Positions 1 through 5,263 of a stretch of 6,864 nucleotides of DNA are shown one piece after another (within the stretch, counting starts at the first letter, position 1; each line of letters opens with the position of its first letter). The DNA is from CAZQCJ01 sp964591885 (GTDB lineage: Bacteria; Patescibacteriota; Microgenomatia; PFEM01; JAPLYW01). The position numbers and the translations under genes were made by a program. The notes below the pieces were generated by a model that was not told where the DNA came from, did not search any database, and saw only the letters and a program-made list of their open reading frames with translations. The DNA is taken from positions 1-6,864 of the forward strand of contig CAZQCJ010000016.1 in assembly GCA_964591885.1 (NCBI GenBank), given 5' to 3'.

Positions 1-2
1 AA

Positions 3-16
3 AAACAAGCTTGTTT
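3..16. repeat. 14-bp perfect palindrome upstream of the first promoter
   Basis: AAACAAGCTTGTTT reads identically on both strands and lies 10 bases before the -35 box of the FeCys4 protein gene. It could be an operator half-turn away from the promoter, or the remains of a terminator of a gene left of the window. A ten-base part (AAGCTTGTTT) recurs near 497-506 on the far side of the gene. No regulator can be named. Confidence 0.4.
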
Positions 17-26
17 ACAACAGTGG

Positions 27-56
27 TTGACAAACTAAATTAACAAATGTTAGAAA
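27..56 (+). promoter_or_regulatory. Sigma-70-type promoter of the FeCys4 protein gene
   Basis: A perfect -35 box TTGACA (27-32) is followed by an 18-base spacer and TAGAAA (51-56, four of six matches to TATAAT). The TG at 48-49 fits an extended -10. The predicted start is near 63, leaving a leader of about 28 bases that contains the Shine-Dalgarno. Matches were read by eye; no transcription data are available. Confidence 0.6.
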
Positions 57-75
57 TAAATAATTCAATAAAAGG

Positions 76-84
76 AAAGGAGGT
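76..84 (+). promoter_or_regulatory. Strong Shine-Dalgarno of the FeCys4 protein gene
   Basis: AAAGGAGGT lies six bases before the ATG at 91, an almost complete match to the anti-Shine-Dalgarno core. It fixes the start codon. It contrasts with the genes at 2703, 2758 and 3656, which have no such site. Confidence 0.85.
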
Positions 85-90
85 AAAAAA

Positions 91-375
91 ATGGCTGAAT
101 TAAACAAAAATTATAAATGTAGTATTTGCGGTAACTTAGTCAAGGTTTTACAGGCTGGAATAGGAGAATTGGTTTGTTGCGGACAACCAATGAATGTTGT
201 TACTGAAGAATTTAACATAGAGCAAAAGCCAGCGGAAGAAAAACCACCGACAATGGCAGAACCAGAACAACCAGAACAACCAGAACAAACAACGCCGCCT
301 ACTACAGGAACACCAACAGAAACAGCAACGGGGGCAACAACAGAAGATTCAAATCAAGGAAAGCCACAGGTTTAA
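91..375 (+). CDS. Desulforedoxin-like FeCys4 protein with disordered PEQ/Thr tail
   Basis: A 94-residue protein. The first ~40 residues match the desulforedoxin/desulfoferrodoxin N-terminal domain: Tyr8-Lys-Cys10-x-x-Cys13-Gly, then Cys29-Cys30-Gly. These four cysteines bind one iron in a distorted rubredoxin-like site in the family. The catalytic neelaredoxin domain of superoxide reductase is absent, so it is more likely a small electron carrier or metal-site protein than an enzyme; its partner is unknown. Residues ~45-94 are low complexity: three PEQ tandem units (58-66), then a Thr/Pro/Gly-rich stretch, predicted disordered. There is no signal peptide or membrane segment, so it is probably cytoplasmic. 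It has its own promoter and a strong ribosome binding site and looks monocistronic. The FeCys4 domain call is firm, the physiological role is not. Confidence 0.88.
   Translation: MAELNKNYKCSICGNLVKVLQAGIGELVCCGQPMNVVTEEFNIEQKPAEEKPPTMAEPEQPEQPEQTTPPTTGTPTETATGATTEDSNQGKPQV
262..288 (+). repeat. Three tandem copies of a 9-base unit coding PEQ
   Basis: CCAGAACAA occurs three times in a row without mismatch, in frame, encoding Pro-Glu-Gln three times. Because the unit is a multiple of three, slippage would change tail length without breaking the frame. It lies in the disordered tail, so length variation is likely tolerated. Confidence 0.9.
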
Positions 376-418
376 AAAATTATCCTTCGCTGGTCTAACA
401 ATAAAGATAAATTTTTTT
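374..418 (+). terminator. Possible terminator after the FeCys4 protein gene
   Basis: An A-tract plus TTATC (374-384) can pair with GATAA, a bulged A and a T-tract (406-418), enclosing a ~21-base loop and ending in seven T. The stem is nearly all A-T with a long loop, so this is weak as an intrinsic terminator. The remaining bases to 512 show no gene and no clear signal. Confidence 0.35.
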
Positions 419-491
419 CTTGGTCAATCTAGTACTTTTGGTCATTTACCTAATAGTAGTTTATATTATTCTAAGTAAAAGATTTATTAAA

Positions 492-511
492 AATAAAAGC
501 TTGTTTTTATC
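492..511 (-). terminator. Weak possible terminator after miaB
   Basis: On the - strand, just after the TAG stop of miaB, ATAAAA and TTTTAT can form a 6-bp A-T stem around a six-base loop, followed by a short T run. Without G-C pairs it would be unstable. It is listed because nothing better separates miaB from the convergent gene on its left. Confidence 0.25.
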
Positions 512-512
512 T

Positions 513-1556
513 CTATTTAGCGGTTTGATTAATTAAATCGTCTAGTATTTTCCATCTTTTCTTTTTTTCTTCATGTAAAACATTATCTTTTAATCTAAAA
601 GCTGTTGTTCCCCAACGCGGAGAATACATCGCCACGTAAGCTTTAGTAAAACCTATTTTTTTACATAAATCAACTGTATTCTCAAATTGTTTTTCCGTTT
701 CTCCAGGAAAACCAACAATAATATCAGTCCCAATTTTAATATCGGGAATTTTTTTTCTAATTTTTTCTACAAGGCTAAAGTATTCTTTCACTGTATAAGG
801 ACGGTTCATCTTTCTTAAAATTTCGTCGTCACCGGATTGAACCGGTAAATGTAAATAACGATCAATCTTAGGCAAACTGATAGCTTTAATAATTTCGTCA
901 TTTAAATCCCAAGGGTTGGAAGTTAAAAAAGAAATTTTTTTAATCCCTTTAATTTTATGAATCTCTTCCAAGAGTCTGGCAAAATTATCCCGTGCTTTTA
1001 AATCTTTACCATAAGCATTAACATTTTGCCCCAGCAGTATAATTTCCCGATAATTTCTCTTGGACAATCTTTTAATTTCACAAATAATTTCTTTAAAAGG
1101 TCGACTAACTTCTCTACCTCGAGCATAAGGAACAACACAATAAGTGCAAAATTGATTGCAGCCTTCCATAATTGGGACTAAAGCATAAGTTTTAGATTCT
1201 CTAACTATTTTTTCTCTGTTATCTAATTCAAATTCGCCTATTTTTTTGAATTCGTCTACCTGAGGTAATTTATCCTTTAACCACTTCAAGGAATATCTCA
1301 TCATGCAACCAGTTAAAATAATTTTTTGTTTTTTCTTATTTCTTGCTTTACGTTTCACAATATTATTAACTAATCCGTAAACCCTGTCTTCAGCTGTCTG
1401 ACGGACAGAACAAGTCACAATAATAATTTCGTCAGCCTCTTCTATTAATCCAGCCCTCTGCCAACCCCTTTGCTGGTACCAACCAGCAACTTTTTCAGCA
1501 TCGGAGACGCTCATCTGACAACCATAAACTTTAATAAAATACTTTTTACTTTTCAT
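513..1556 (-). CDS. miaB: MiaB-type tRNA methylthiotransferase lacking the TRAM domain
   Basis: A radical-SAM enzyme that in its family adds a 2-methylthio group to N6-isopentenyl-A37 of tRNAs reading UNN codons, using two 4Fe-4S clusters. The N-terminal UPF0004 domain has its three cluster cysteines (Cys13 in YGCQMSVSDAE, Cys49, Cys84). The radical-SAM motif is Cys133-x3-Cys137-x2-Cys140 (EGCNQFCTYC). LLGQNVNAYG (174-183), HLPVQSGDD (236-244) and VGFPGE (281-286) are typical of the group, and the motifs favour MiaB over MtaB or RimO. At 347 residues it is ~90-100 shorter than usual: it stops after LINQTAK, just where the RNA-binding TRAM domain should begin. The stop is followed almost at once by an in-frame TAA, and I see no frameshifted TRAM remnant. 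It starts 10 bases after the GT87 stop with no visible Shine-Dalgarno, so translation is probably coupled. Confidence 0.9.
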   Translation of the reverse strand: MKSKKYFIKVYGCQMSVSDAEKVAGWYQQRGWQRAGLIEEADEIIIVTCSVRQTAEDRVYGLVNNIVKRKARNKKKQKIILTGCMMRYSLKWLKDKLPQVDEFKKIGEFELDNREKIVRESKTYALVPIMEGCNQFCTYCVVPYARGREVSRPFKEIICEIKRLSKRNYREIILLGQNVNAYGKDLKARDNFARLLEEIHKIKGIKKISFLTSNPWDLNDEIIKAISLPKIDRYLHLPVQSGDDEILRKMNRPYTVKEYFSLVEKIRKKIPDIKIGTDIIVGFPGETEKQFENTVDLCKKIGFTKAYVAMYSPRWGTTAFRLKDNVLHEEKKKRWKILDDLINQTAK

Positions 1557-1566
1557 TTTGAAAAAG

Positions 1567-2703
1567 TCATTTTTTTCTATTTTTTTTAAAAGATAATTTT
1601 AACGAATAAAACCATAAAAGTAAAAATCCAAAAAAAGGATGAGAGGTCAAGATAATATTTTTACCAGGAAAAACTTCTGGGTAACGGAAATGAAAGGAAA
1701 CCAGAATATAAACCAAGGCCAAAAGAATTCTGGGCAGGTAATCTTTCTTTTCTGTTTGGCTCCATAAAAACATCATTAACGGTATCAAAATAACATAATG
1801 ATGGAACCAGGCAAAACTGGGTAGAAAAATTAAAAGCGAAAAAATTAAACCAAAATAAGACAACGCCTTGTTTGTAGTCTTCAAAAACATCCATAAAGAA
1901 ACAAAGGTAAAAATCAACCTCAAGCTTAAGCGCCAAAGATTTGATAAATTTAAACGCAATAAAAAACTATTTAAAGATTGGTCAAAATAGGAAATCTCTC
2001 CGCCTTTAAAAAATAAATCAGCCCCGATTTGACCAAAATAATTAAAAAACAAAACTGGTTTAAATATTAAAACTGTTAATAAAATGCCCCCCAGGCAGGT
2101 AACCAGAAAACTGACGATTGTTTTCCATTTTTTCTCTTTTAAAAAGAAGAGAATTAAAAAGCCTGGGAAAATTTTAATCAAAGTTGCTATCCCTAAAAAA
2201 AGACCAGAGAAAATATCTCTTTTCTTTTGATAAAGATAAAAGCTTAAAACAATTAAAAATAAAATAATAAGATTAATCTGCCCTAAAGTCCAGGTAAACT
2301 TAGTTGGGAAGAACTGAATAAATAAAACCGAAGATAAAAAGAAAACTAGCCATTTCTGGGCAGGCTTAAAAAACATTTTAGTTAACAAATAAAGACTTCC
2401 CAAAAGACTCCCAAGGGAAAGAAAAAATAAAAATAAAGAAGATACTGACTGAGAAAATAAAGGCAATAAAAGCAAGAAAAATAAAGCTGTTGGTGGATAA
2501 TTAAAGGGAATATTGTTCAAGTATTTATCGCCAAAAGAATAAACACTCCCACCAATTAAAACCGCTCTAGCTGCATCCCAATAAACCTTAAAATCAATAA
2601 AATTATTTTGCTGCCAAACAAAGAAAAGCTTGTAAAACTGCTGTCCTAAAGCCAGAAAAAAAAGAAAAACTGATAGCCAAAGAACTAATCTTTTCTTTTC
2701 CAT
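1567..2703 (-). CDS. GT87-family (DUF2029) membrane glycosyltransferase
   Basis: A 378-residue polytopic membrane protein of the GT-C fold, resembling glycosyltransferase family 87, to which the mycobacterial polyprenol-phosphate-mannose-dependent mannosyltransferase PimE belongs. Matching hallmarks: IDFKVYWDA (36-44) with the likely catalytic Asp37 in the first outer loop, FNYPPTALF (67-75), GQINLIILF (141-149), LIKIFPGF (175-182), DQSLNSFLLRL (241-251) and SFAWFHHYV (296-304). About nine or ten hydrophobic segments can be seen, the first at ~5-27; the C-terminus is short and basic. It probably transfers a sugar from a lipid-linked donor to an envelope glycan or glycolipid; donor and acceptor cannot be read from sequence. 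It is first in a two-gene unit with miaB, and no functional link between them is evident. It has no Shine-Dalgarno and its promoter predicts a leaderless mRNA. Confidence 0.88.
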   Translation of the reverse strand: MEKKRLVLWLSVFLFFLALGQQFYKLFFVWQQNNFIDFKVYWDAARAVLIGGSVYSFGDKYLNNIPFNYPPTALFFLLLLPLFSQSVSSLFLFFLSLGSLLGSLYLLTKMFFKPAQKWLVFFLSSVLFIQFFPTKFTWTLGQINLIILFLIVLSFYLYQKKRDIFSGLFLGIATLIKIFPGFLILFFLKEKKWKTIVSFLVTCLGGILLTVLIFKPVLFFNYFGQIGADLFFKGGEISYFDQSLNSFLLRLNLSNLWRLSLRLIFTFVSLWMFLKTTNKALSYFGLIFSLLIFLPSFAWFHHYVILIPLMMFLWSQTEKKDYLPRILLALVYILVSFHFRYPEVFPGKNIILTSHPFFGFLLLWFYSLKLSFKKNRKK

Positions 2704-2710
2704 AGTTATT

Positions 2711-2719
2711 ATTTTACCA
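2711..2719 (-). promoter_or_regulatory. Extended -10 promoter of the GT87-miaB unit
   Basis: On the - strand TGGTAAAAT fits an extended -10 (TGn plus TAAAAT, five of six). No good -35 is present at the right spacing, as is common with extended -10 promoters. Only seven bases separate it from the ATG at 2703, so transcription should start at or one base before the start codon. Confidence 0.55.
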
Positions 2720-2722
2720 TAT

Positions 2723-2751
2723 TTGACTTATAGGCTATAAAAACTTATAAT
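2723..2751 (+). promoter_or_regulatory. Near-consensus sigma-70 promoter giving a leaderless mRNA
   Basis: TTGACT (2723-2728, five of six), an exact 17-base spacer and a perfect TATAAT (2746-2751). Six bases follow, then the ATG at 2758, so the predicted +1 is the A of the start codon. There is no room for a Shine-Dalgarno. This is the best promoter match in the window. Confidence 0.8.
2728..2740. repeat. 13-bp palindrome between divergent promoters
   Basis: TTATAG-g-CTATAA is a perfect inverted repeat. It begins on the last base of the + strand -35 box, fills part of its spacer, and lies just upstream of the - strand extended -10. A protein bound here could affect both promoters. It is short and A-T rich, so chance is possible. 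Confidence 0.4.
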
Positions 2752-2757
2752 TTAGCT

Positions 2758-3348
2758 ATGGAAAAAGAGATAAATCATTCAGAAAAAAGCTTCGGCTATG
2801 AACTTATGGATAAAGCTGAAAAGCTTTTTAGGAAAAATGATTCAAGTAAAATCGCCTTATATAATTTTTCGGAAAAAGACTGGGGCTTTTTAACTAAAGA
2901 TCTCCGGCAATTCGGTTTTAAGCAATTTCTTGATGAATCTATTGGTGAGCCGATTTTTTTAATTTCTCCAGAAAAATTAAAAATTGTTCAAACAAAAAAA
3001 TATGGCACTTTTCTTATTCCGTCCAGTTCTCCTCTTTACAAAAAAGAAATCACTTTCAGTGAGGGGGAAGAAAATAATAATTTAGAAGCTAAAGAATTAG
3101 GGAAAACAAATGGTTTCAAACTATCTCTAAATACAGAAACAATCCCTAATAAAGAGAATATCATTTGTCAATATCAACAGCTTTCCCTTGTTGTTAATAT
3201 TTATAATAGCTACTATTTTCTTGAAGAAAATATTTTAATTGTAAATAAATTAAAGCGAAAAAAGATGGAAAAGGTTGAAATTACCAAAATGAAAAGAGCT
3301 GATCTTAAGGAAATCCGACTTTTTCAAAAAATTCTAAGAAAAATTTGA
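2758..3348 (+). CDS. Hypothetical protein, 196 aa, family not recognised
   Basis: I do not recognise this protein. It is hydrophilic, rich in Lys and Glu, with one cysteine (in ENIICQYQ), no signal peptide and no membrane segment, so it is probably cytoplasmic. The first ~80 residues look mixed alpha/beta (YNFSEKDWGFLTKDLRQFGF, then FLISPEKLKIV). A polar, Asn/Glu-rich middle (~97-125) may be a linker. A second structured part (QQLSLVVNIYNSYYFLEENI) is followed by a strongly basic C-terminus (~165-196, many Lys/Arg) that could contact nucleic acid or membrane; this is only inference. It is probably a real gene: a near-consensus promoter ends exactly at its ATG, the frame is open throughout, and no better reading frame overlaps it. 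It ends 35 bases before the convergent HU gene. Confidence 0.75.
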   Translation: MEKEINHSEKSFGYELMDKAEKLFRKNDSSKIALYNFSEKDWGFLTKDLRQFGFKQFLDESIGEPIFLISPEKLKIVQTKKYGTFLIPSSSPLYKKEITFSEGEENNNLEAKELGKTNGFKLSLNTETIPNKENIICQYQQLSLVVNIYNSYYFLEENILIVNKLKRKKMEKVEITKMKRADLKEIRLFQKILRKI

Positions 3349-3355
3349 TAAAGAT

Positions 3356-3378
3356 TAGATGCCTAACTTGAGGCACTA
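3356..3378. terminator. Hairpin between convergent genes, possible two-way terminator
   Basis: TAG, a bulged A, then TGCCT (3356-3364) pairs with AGGCA-CTA (3371-3378) around a six-base loop: eight pairs with one bulge. It lies in the 35-bp gap between the convergent 196-aa gene and HU. T-rich sequence follows only on the - strand side, so it suits HU termination better than the + strand gene, which has no T-tract after it. Confidence 0.5.
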
Positions 3379-3383
3379 GCAAA

Positions 3384-3656
3384 TTACCTAACAGCTTTTT
3401 TCAGGGGTTTACCTGGAGAAAAACGTGAAGCACGATGACTTTTGACAATCTTTCTTTCCTTGGTTCCTGGAATAATAACCGGCTTATCTTTAACCTTAAC
3501 CACTCTAAAGGTTCCAAAGCCAGATAAAACGATCTTTTCACCTTTAGCTAAAAGTTTAATAATTTCGTTTAAAAAAACATCCACTACTTCCTCGGTGGCT
3601 TTTTTTGTTGAGTGAGCCTTACTGGCTACCAATTTAATGATTTCATTTTTAGTCAT
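3384..3656 (-). CDS. hup: HU-family DNA-binding protein
   Basis: A 90-residue histone-like nucleoid protein, the usual HU/IHF length, expected to act as a dimer that bends and compacts DNA. Residues 1-40 form the helical dimerisation region (MTKNEIIKLVASKA...). GFGTF at 46-50 is the family signature before the DNA-binding arm, and RFSPGKPLKKAVR (78-90) is the conserved C-terminus (usually FKPGKxLKxAV). The arm differs from the norm: the usual RNPQTGE tip reads IIPGTKE, keeping the intercalating proline (Pro63) but losing the preceding Arg-Asn. HU and IHF subunits cannot be told apart reliably here; HU is more likely as it is a single gene. It has its own promoter after rny, with the predicted +1 at the ATG and no Shine-Dalgarno. 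A perfect palindrome covers the -35 box. Confidence 0.95.
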   Translation of the reverse strand: MTKNEIIKLVASKAHSTKKATEEVVDVFLNEIIKLLAKGEKIVLSGFGTFRVVKVKDKPVIIPGTKERKIVKSHRASRFSPGKPLKKAVR

Positions 3657-3661
3657 AGTTA

Positions 3662-3690
3662 AGTTTACTATAAATTTGAAGCTTTGTCAA
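3662..3690 (-). promoter_or_regulatory. HU promoter, predicted leaderless
   Basis: On the - strand: TTGACA (3690-3685, perfect -35), a 17-base spacer, and TAAACT (3667-3662, four of six). Five bases separate the -10 from the ATG at 3656, so the transcript should begin at the start codon. HU can therefore be transcribed independently of rny. Confidence 0.7.
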
Positions 3691-3694
3691 AGCT
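3680..3694. repeat. 15-bp palindrome overlapping the HU -35 box
   Basis: AGCTTTG-t-CAAAGCT is a perfect inverted repeat with a single central base. It fully contains the TTGACA of the HU promoter, a position expected for a repressor operator. As RNA it could form a 6-bp hairpin with a three-base loop after rny, but no T-tract follows directly, so an operator is at least as likely. Confidence 0.5.
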
Positions 3695-3707
3695 AAAAAA
3701 CATCTTT

Positions 3708-5111
3708 TTACTTTGCTTTGGTTACTTCACTCGCCCTTGTCTCACGAATACAAGTAACTTTAATCTGTCCGGCATAAGAAGCTTTTTCCTCTAAAACTCC
3801 GGTAATTTTATTAGCCAGAATAACTAACTCATCATCAGAAACCTTTTCTGGTTTAACTAAAACCCGTACATCCCGACCAGCTTGATAGGCAAAAGCCTCT
3901 TTAACTTCAGAAAAGTCTTTCGCAATTTCCTCTATCTGGTTCATTCTTTCCAAGTATTCAGCGTGAGGTTCATAGCGAGCGCCAGGGCGTGAACCAGAAG
4001 CAGCATCAGCAATCCAAACTATCCTTGACTCAGGAGAAGAAAAAGCTTTGTCTTCGTGATGCTCGGCAATACAAGCAACCACTTCTTCGGGAAGACGATA
4101 TTTCCGGGCTAAATCTATCCCCAGCTGAACATGAGTCCCTTCTTCTTCGGTAACAACTTTGCCGATGTCATGAAGTAAACAACCTAATCTCACTACGTTA
4201 ACATCCGCCCCAATTTCATAAGCTAAATGGATGCCAATTTTTGTTTCTTCTAAAGTGTGGACAATCATATTCTGCCCATAGGAAAAACGGAATTTAAAAC
4301 GACCTAAAAGTTTAACCAATTCTGGATGAAGACGGTAAACCTTTACCGCATGACAAAGTTTTTCCCCTTCCTCAAACATAATTTTCTCTATTTCCTCTTT
4401 TGTTTTTTCGACAATCTCCTCAATTCGTGATGGTTGAATACGACGATCTTTAATTAATTTCTCAATTGAGCGACGGGCGATTTCTCTTCTAACCGGATCA
4501 AAGGAAGAAAGACGAATATCATTAGTTTCGTCAATCTCAATTTCTACGCCAGTGGCTCTTTCAAAAGTCCGGATATTGCGGCCCTCCCGTCCAATAATCC
4601 GTCCTTTCATTTCTTCATCAGCTAAATGAATACTGGAAACAGTATATTCTGCCACCCAGTCAGTTACTCCGTGTTGAATAGCTTCAGTTAAAATCTCCTC
4701 AGCTTTTTCATCACCATGAGCTTTAACTTCATCTTCTGCCTCTTTGATTTTACGGGCAATATCTTCGGCAATCCTTTTTTCCGTAGCCGCTAGAATCAAT
4801 TCCCTGGCTTCCTGCTTAGTTAAAGACGAAATCTTTTCTAATTTCCCTAATTCTTTTTTCTTGATTTCTTCTGCTTCATCTTTCAATTTATTTAACTCTT
4901 CTTCTTTATCTTTAAGGAATTTTTCTTTTTCCTCTAAAGCCCCTTCTTTTCTTTCTAATTCGGCAATTTTAATTGCTAATTCTTTAGCTAGTAGTTTTTC
5001 CTCTGAACTAATTTTCCCCTTTTTACTTTCAGCTTTACTGCTTTTGTTTTTTGGGTTTTTTTCTTCTTCTTTAACAATAATTTTTGTTAATAAACTATCA
5101 AATAAACTCAT
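3708..5111 (-). CDS. rny: Ribonuclease Y without a membrane anchor
   Basis: An endoribonuclease that in its family starts mRNA decay. Order of parts: a short amphipathic N-terminus (SLFDSLLTKIIV), a Lys/Glu/Ser linker (~14-36), a long charged coiled coil (~37-145), a KH RNA-binding domain with GRIIGREGRNI (170-180), and an HD metal-dependent hydrolase domain with His285, His314-Asp315 (LLHDIGK) and Asp369 in the hallmark ADAASGSRPGAR (368-379). The C-terminal region (~400-460) is also typical. It is 467 residues against the usual ~510-520. The missing part is the N-terminal transmembrane helix: nothing in the first 40 residues is long or hydrophobic enough. The upstream frame has no ATG, GTG or TTG, and AAGGAGA precedes this ATG, so the start is well supported. 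It follows recX after 152 bases. Confidence 0.95.
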   Translation of the reverse strand: MSLFDSLLTKIIVKEEEKNPKNKSSKAESKKGKISSEEKLLAKELAIKIAELERKEGALEEKEKFLKDKEEELNKLKDEAEEIKKKELGKLEKISSLTKQEARELILAATEKRIAEDIARKIKEAEDEVKAHGDEKAEEILTEAIQHGVTDWVAEYTVSSIHLADEEMKGRIIGREGRNIRTFERATGVEIEIDETNDIRLSSFDPVRREIARRSIEKLIKDRRIQPSRIEEIVEKTKEEIEKIMFEEGEKLCHAVKVYRLHPELVKLLGRFKFRFSYGQNMIVHTLEETKIGIHLAYEIGADVNVVRLGCLLHDIGKVVTEEEGTHVQLGIDLARKYRLPEEVVACIAEHHEDKAFSSPESRIVWIADAASGSRPGARYEPHAEYLERMNQIEEIAKDFSEVKEAFAYQAGRDVRVLVKPEKVSDDELVILANKITGVLEEKASYAGQIKVTCIRETRASEVTKAK

Positions 5112-5114
5112 AAA

Positions 5115-5121
5115 TCTCCTT
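5115..5121 (-). promoter_or_regulatory. Shine-Dalgarno of rny
   Basis: AAGGAGA on the - strand ends three bases before the ATG at 5111, and the AGGAG core ends four bases before it. It fixes the start and rules out an upstream membrane-anchor extension. No convincing -35/-10 pair was found in the 152-base gap to recX; a weak TTGAAT/TACTAA pair near 5180-5201 is the best seen. Confidence 0.75.
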
Positions 5122-5191
5122 TTTAAACCAAATTTTGGGAAAATGCCAGCGAAAAAATAGAAGCTTAAATCTTCTTAGTAAGTTTTGAAGC

Positions 5192-5219
5192 AAAAAATTC
5201 AATTTTTTCTTTCATGAAA
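5192..5219. repeat. Two adjacent perfect palindromes in the recX-rny gap
   Basis: AAAAAATT-c-AATTTTTT (5192-5208) is followed after one base by TTTCATGAAA (5210-5219). They lie ~45 bases past the recX stop. The A-T stem with flanking T run could act as a weak terminator or RNA-processing hairpin between recX and rny; chance in A-T-rich DNA is a fair alternative. Confidence 0.3.
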
Positions 5220-5263
5220 TCAAACTAACATTTTCCAAAAACTGATTAATTAACTTATTTATT

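Noticed and set aside
420..444. TTGGTCA repeated at 420-426 and 438-444.
   Set aside because: A seven-base direct repeat with 11 bases between copies, without other regulatory features and not near a start codon; likely chance.
376..515. Possible frameshifted TRAM remnant after the miaB stop.
   Set aside because: After TAG the same frame meets TAA at once, and the A-T-rich sequence beyond shows no TRAM-like coding in any - strand frame.
1661..1936. 91-codon open frame on the - strand within the GT87 gene.
   Set aside because: Out of frame with a gene whose family motifs are clear; no recognisable motif of its own.
4744..5160. Open frame of 138 codons on the + strand, rich in Ser, Phe and Leu.
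   Set aside because: It is antisense to the Lys/Glu-rich coiled coil of RNase Y; such composition produces long Ser/Leu/Phe frames on the reverse strand. The RNase Y frame has clear domains.
5112..5175. In-frame hydrophobic stretch upstream of the RNase Y ATG that might restore a membrane anchor.
   Set aside because: The frame is open back to a TAA and reads SFYFFAGIF, but it contains no ATG, GTG or TTG, is too short for a full anchor, and a Shine-Dalgarno lies directly before the downstream ATG.
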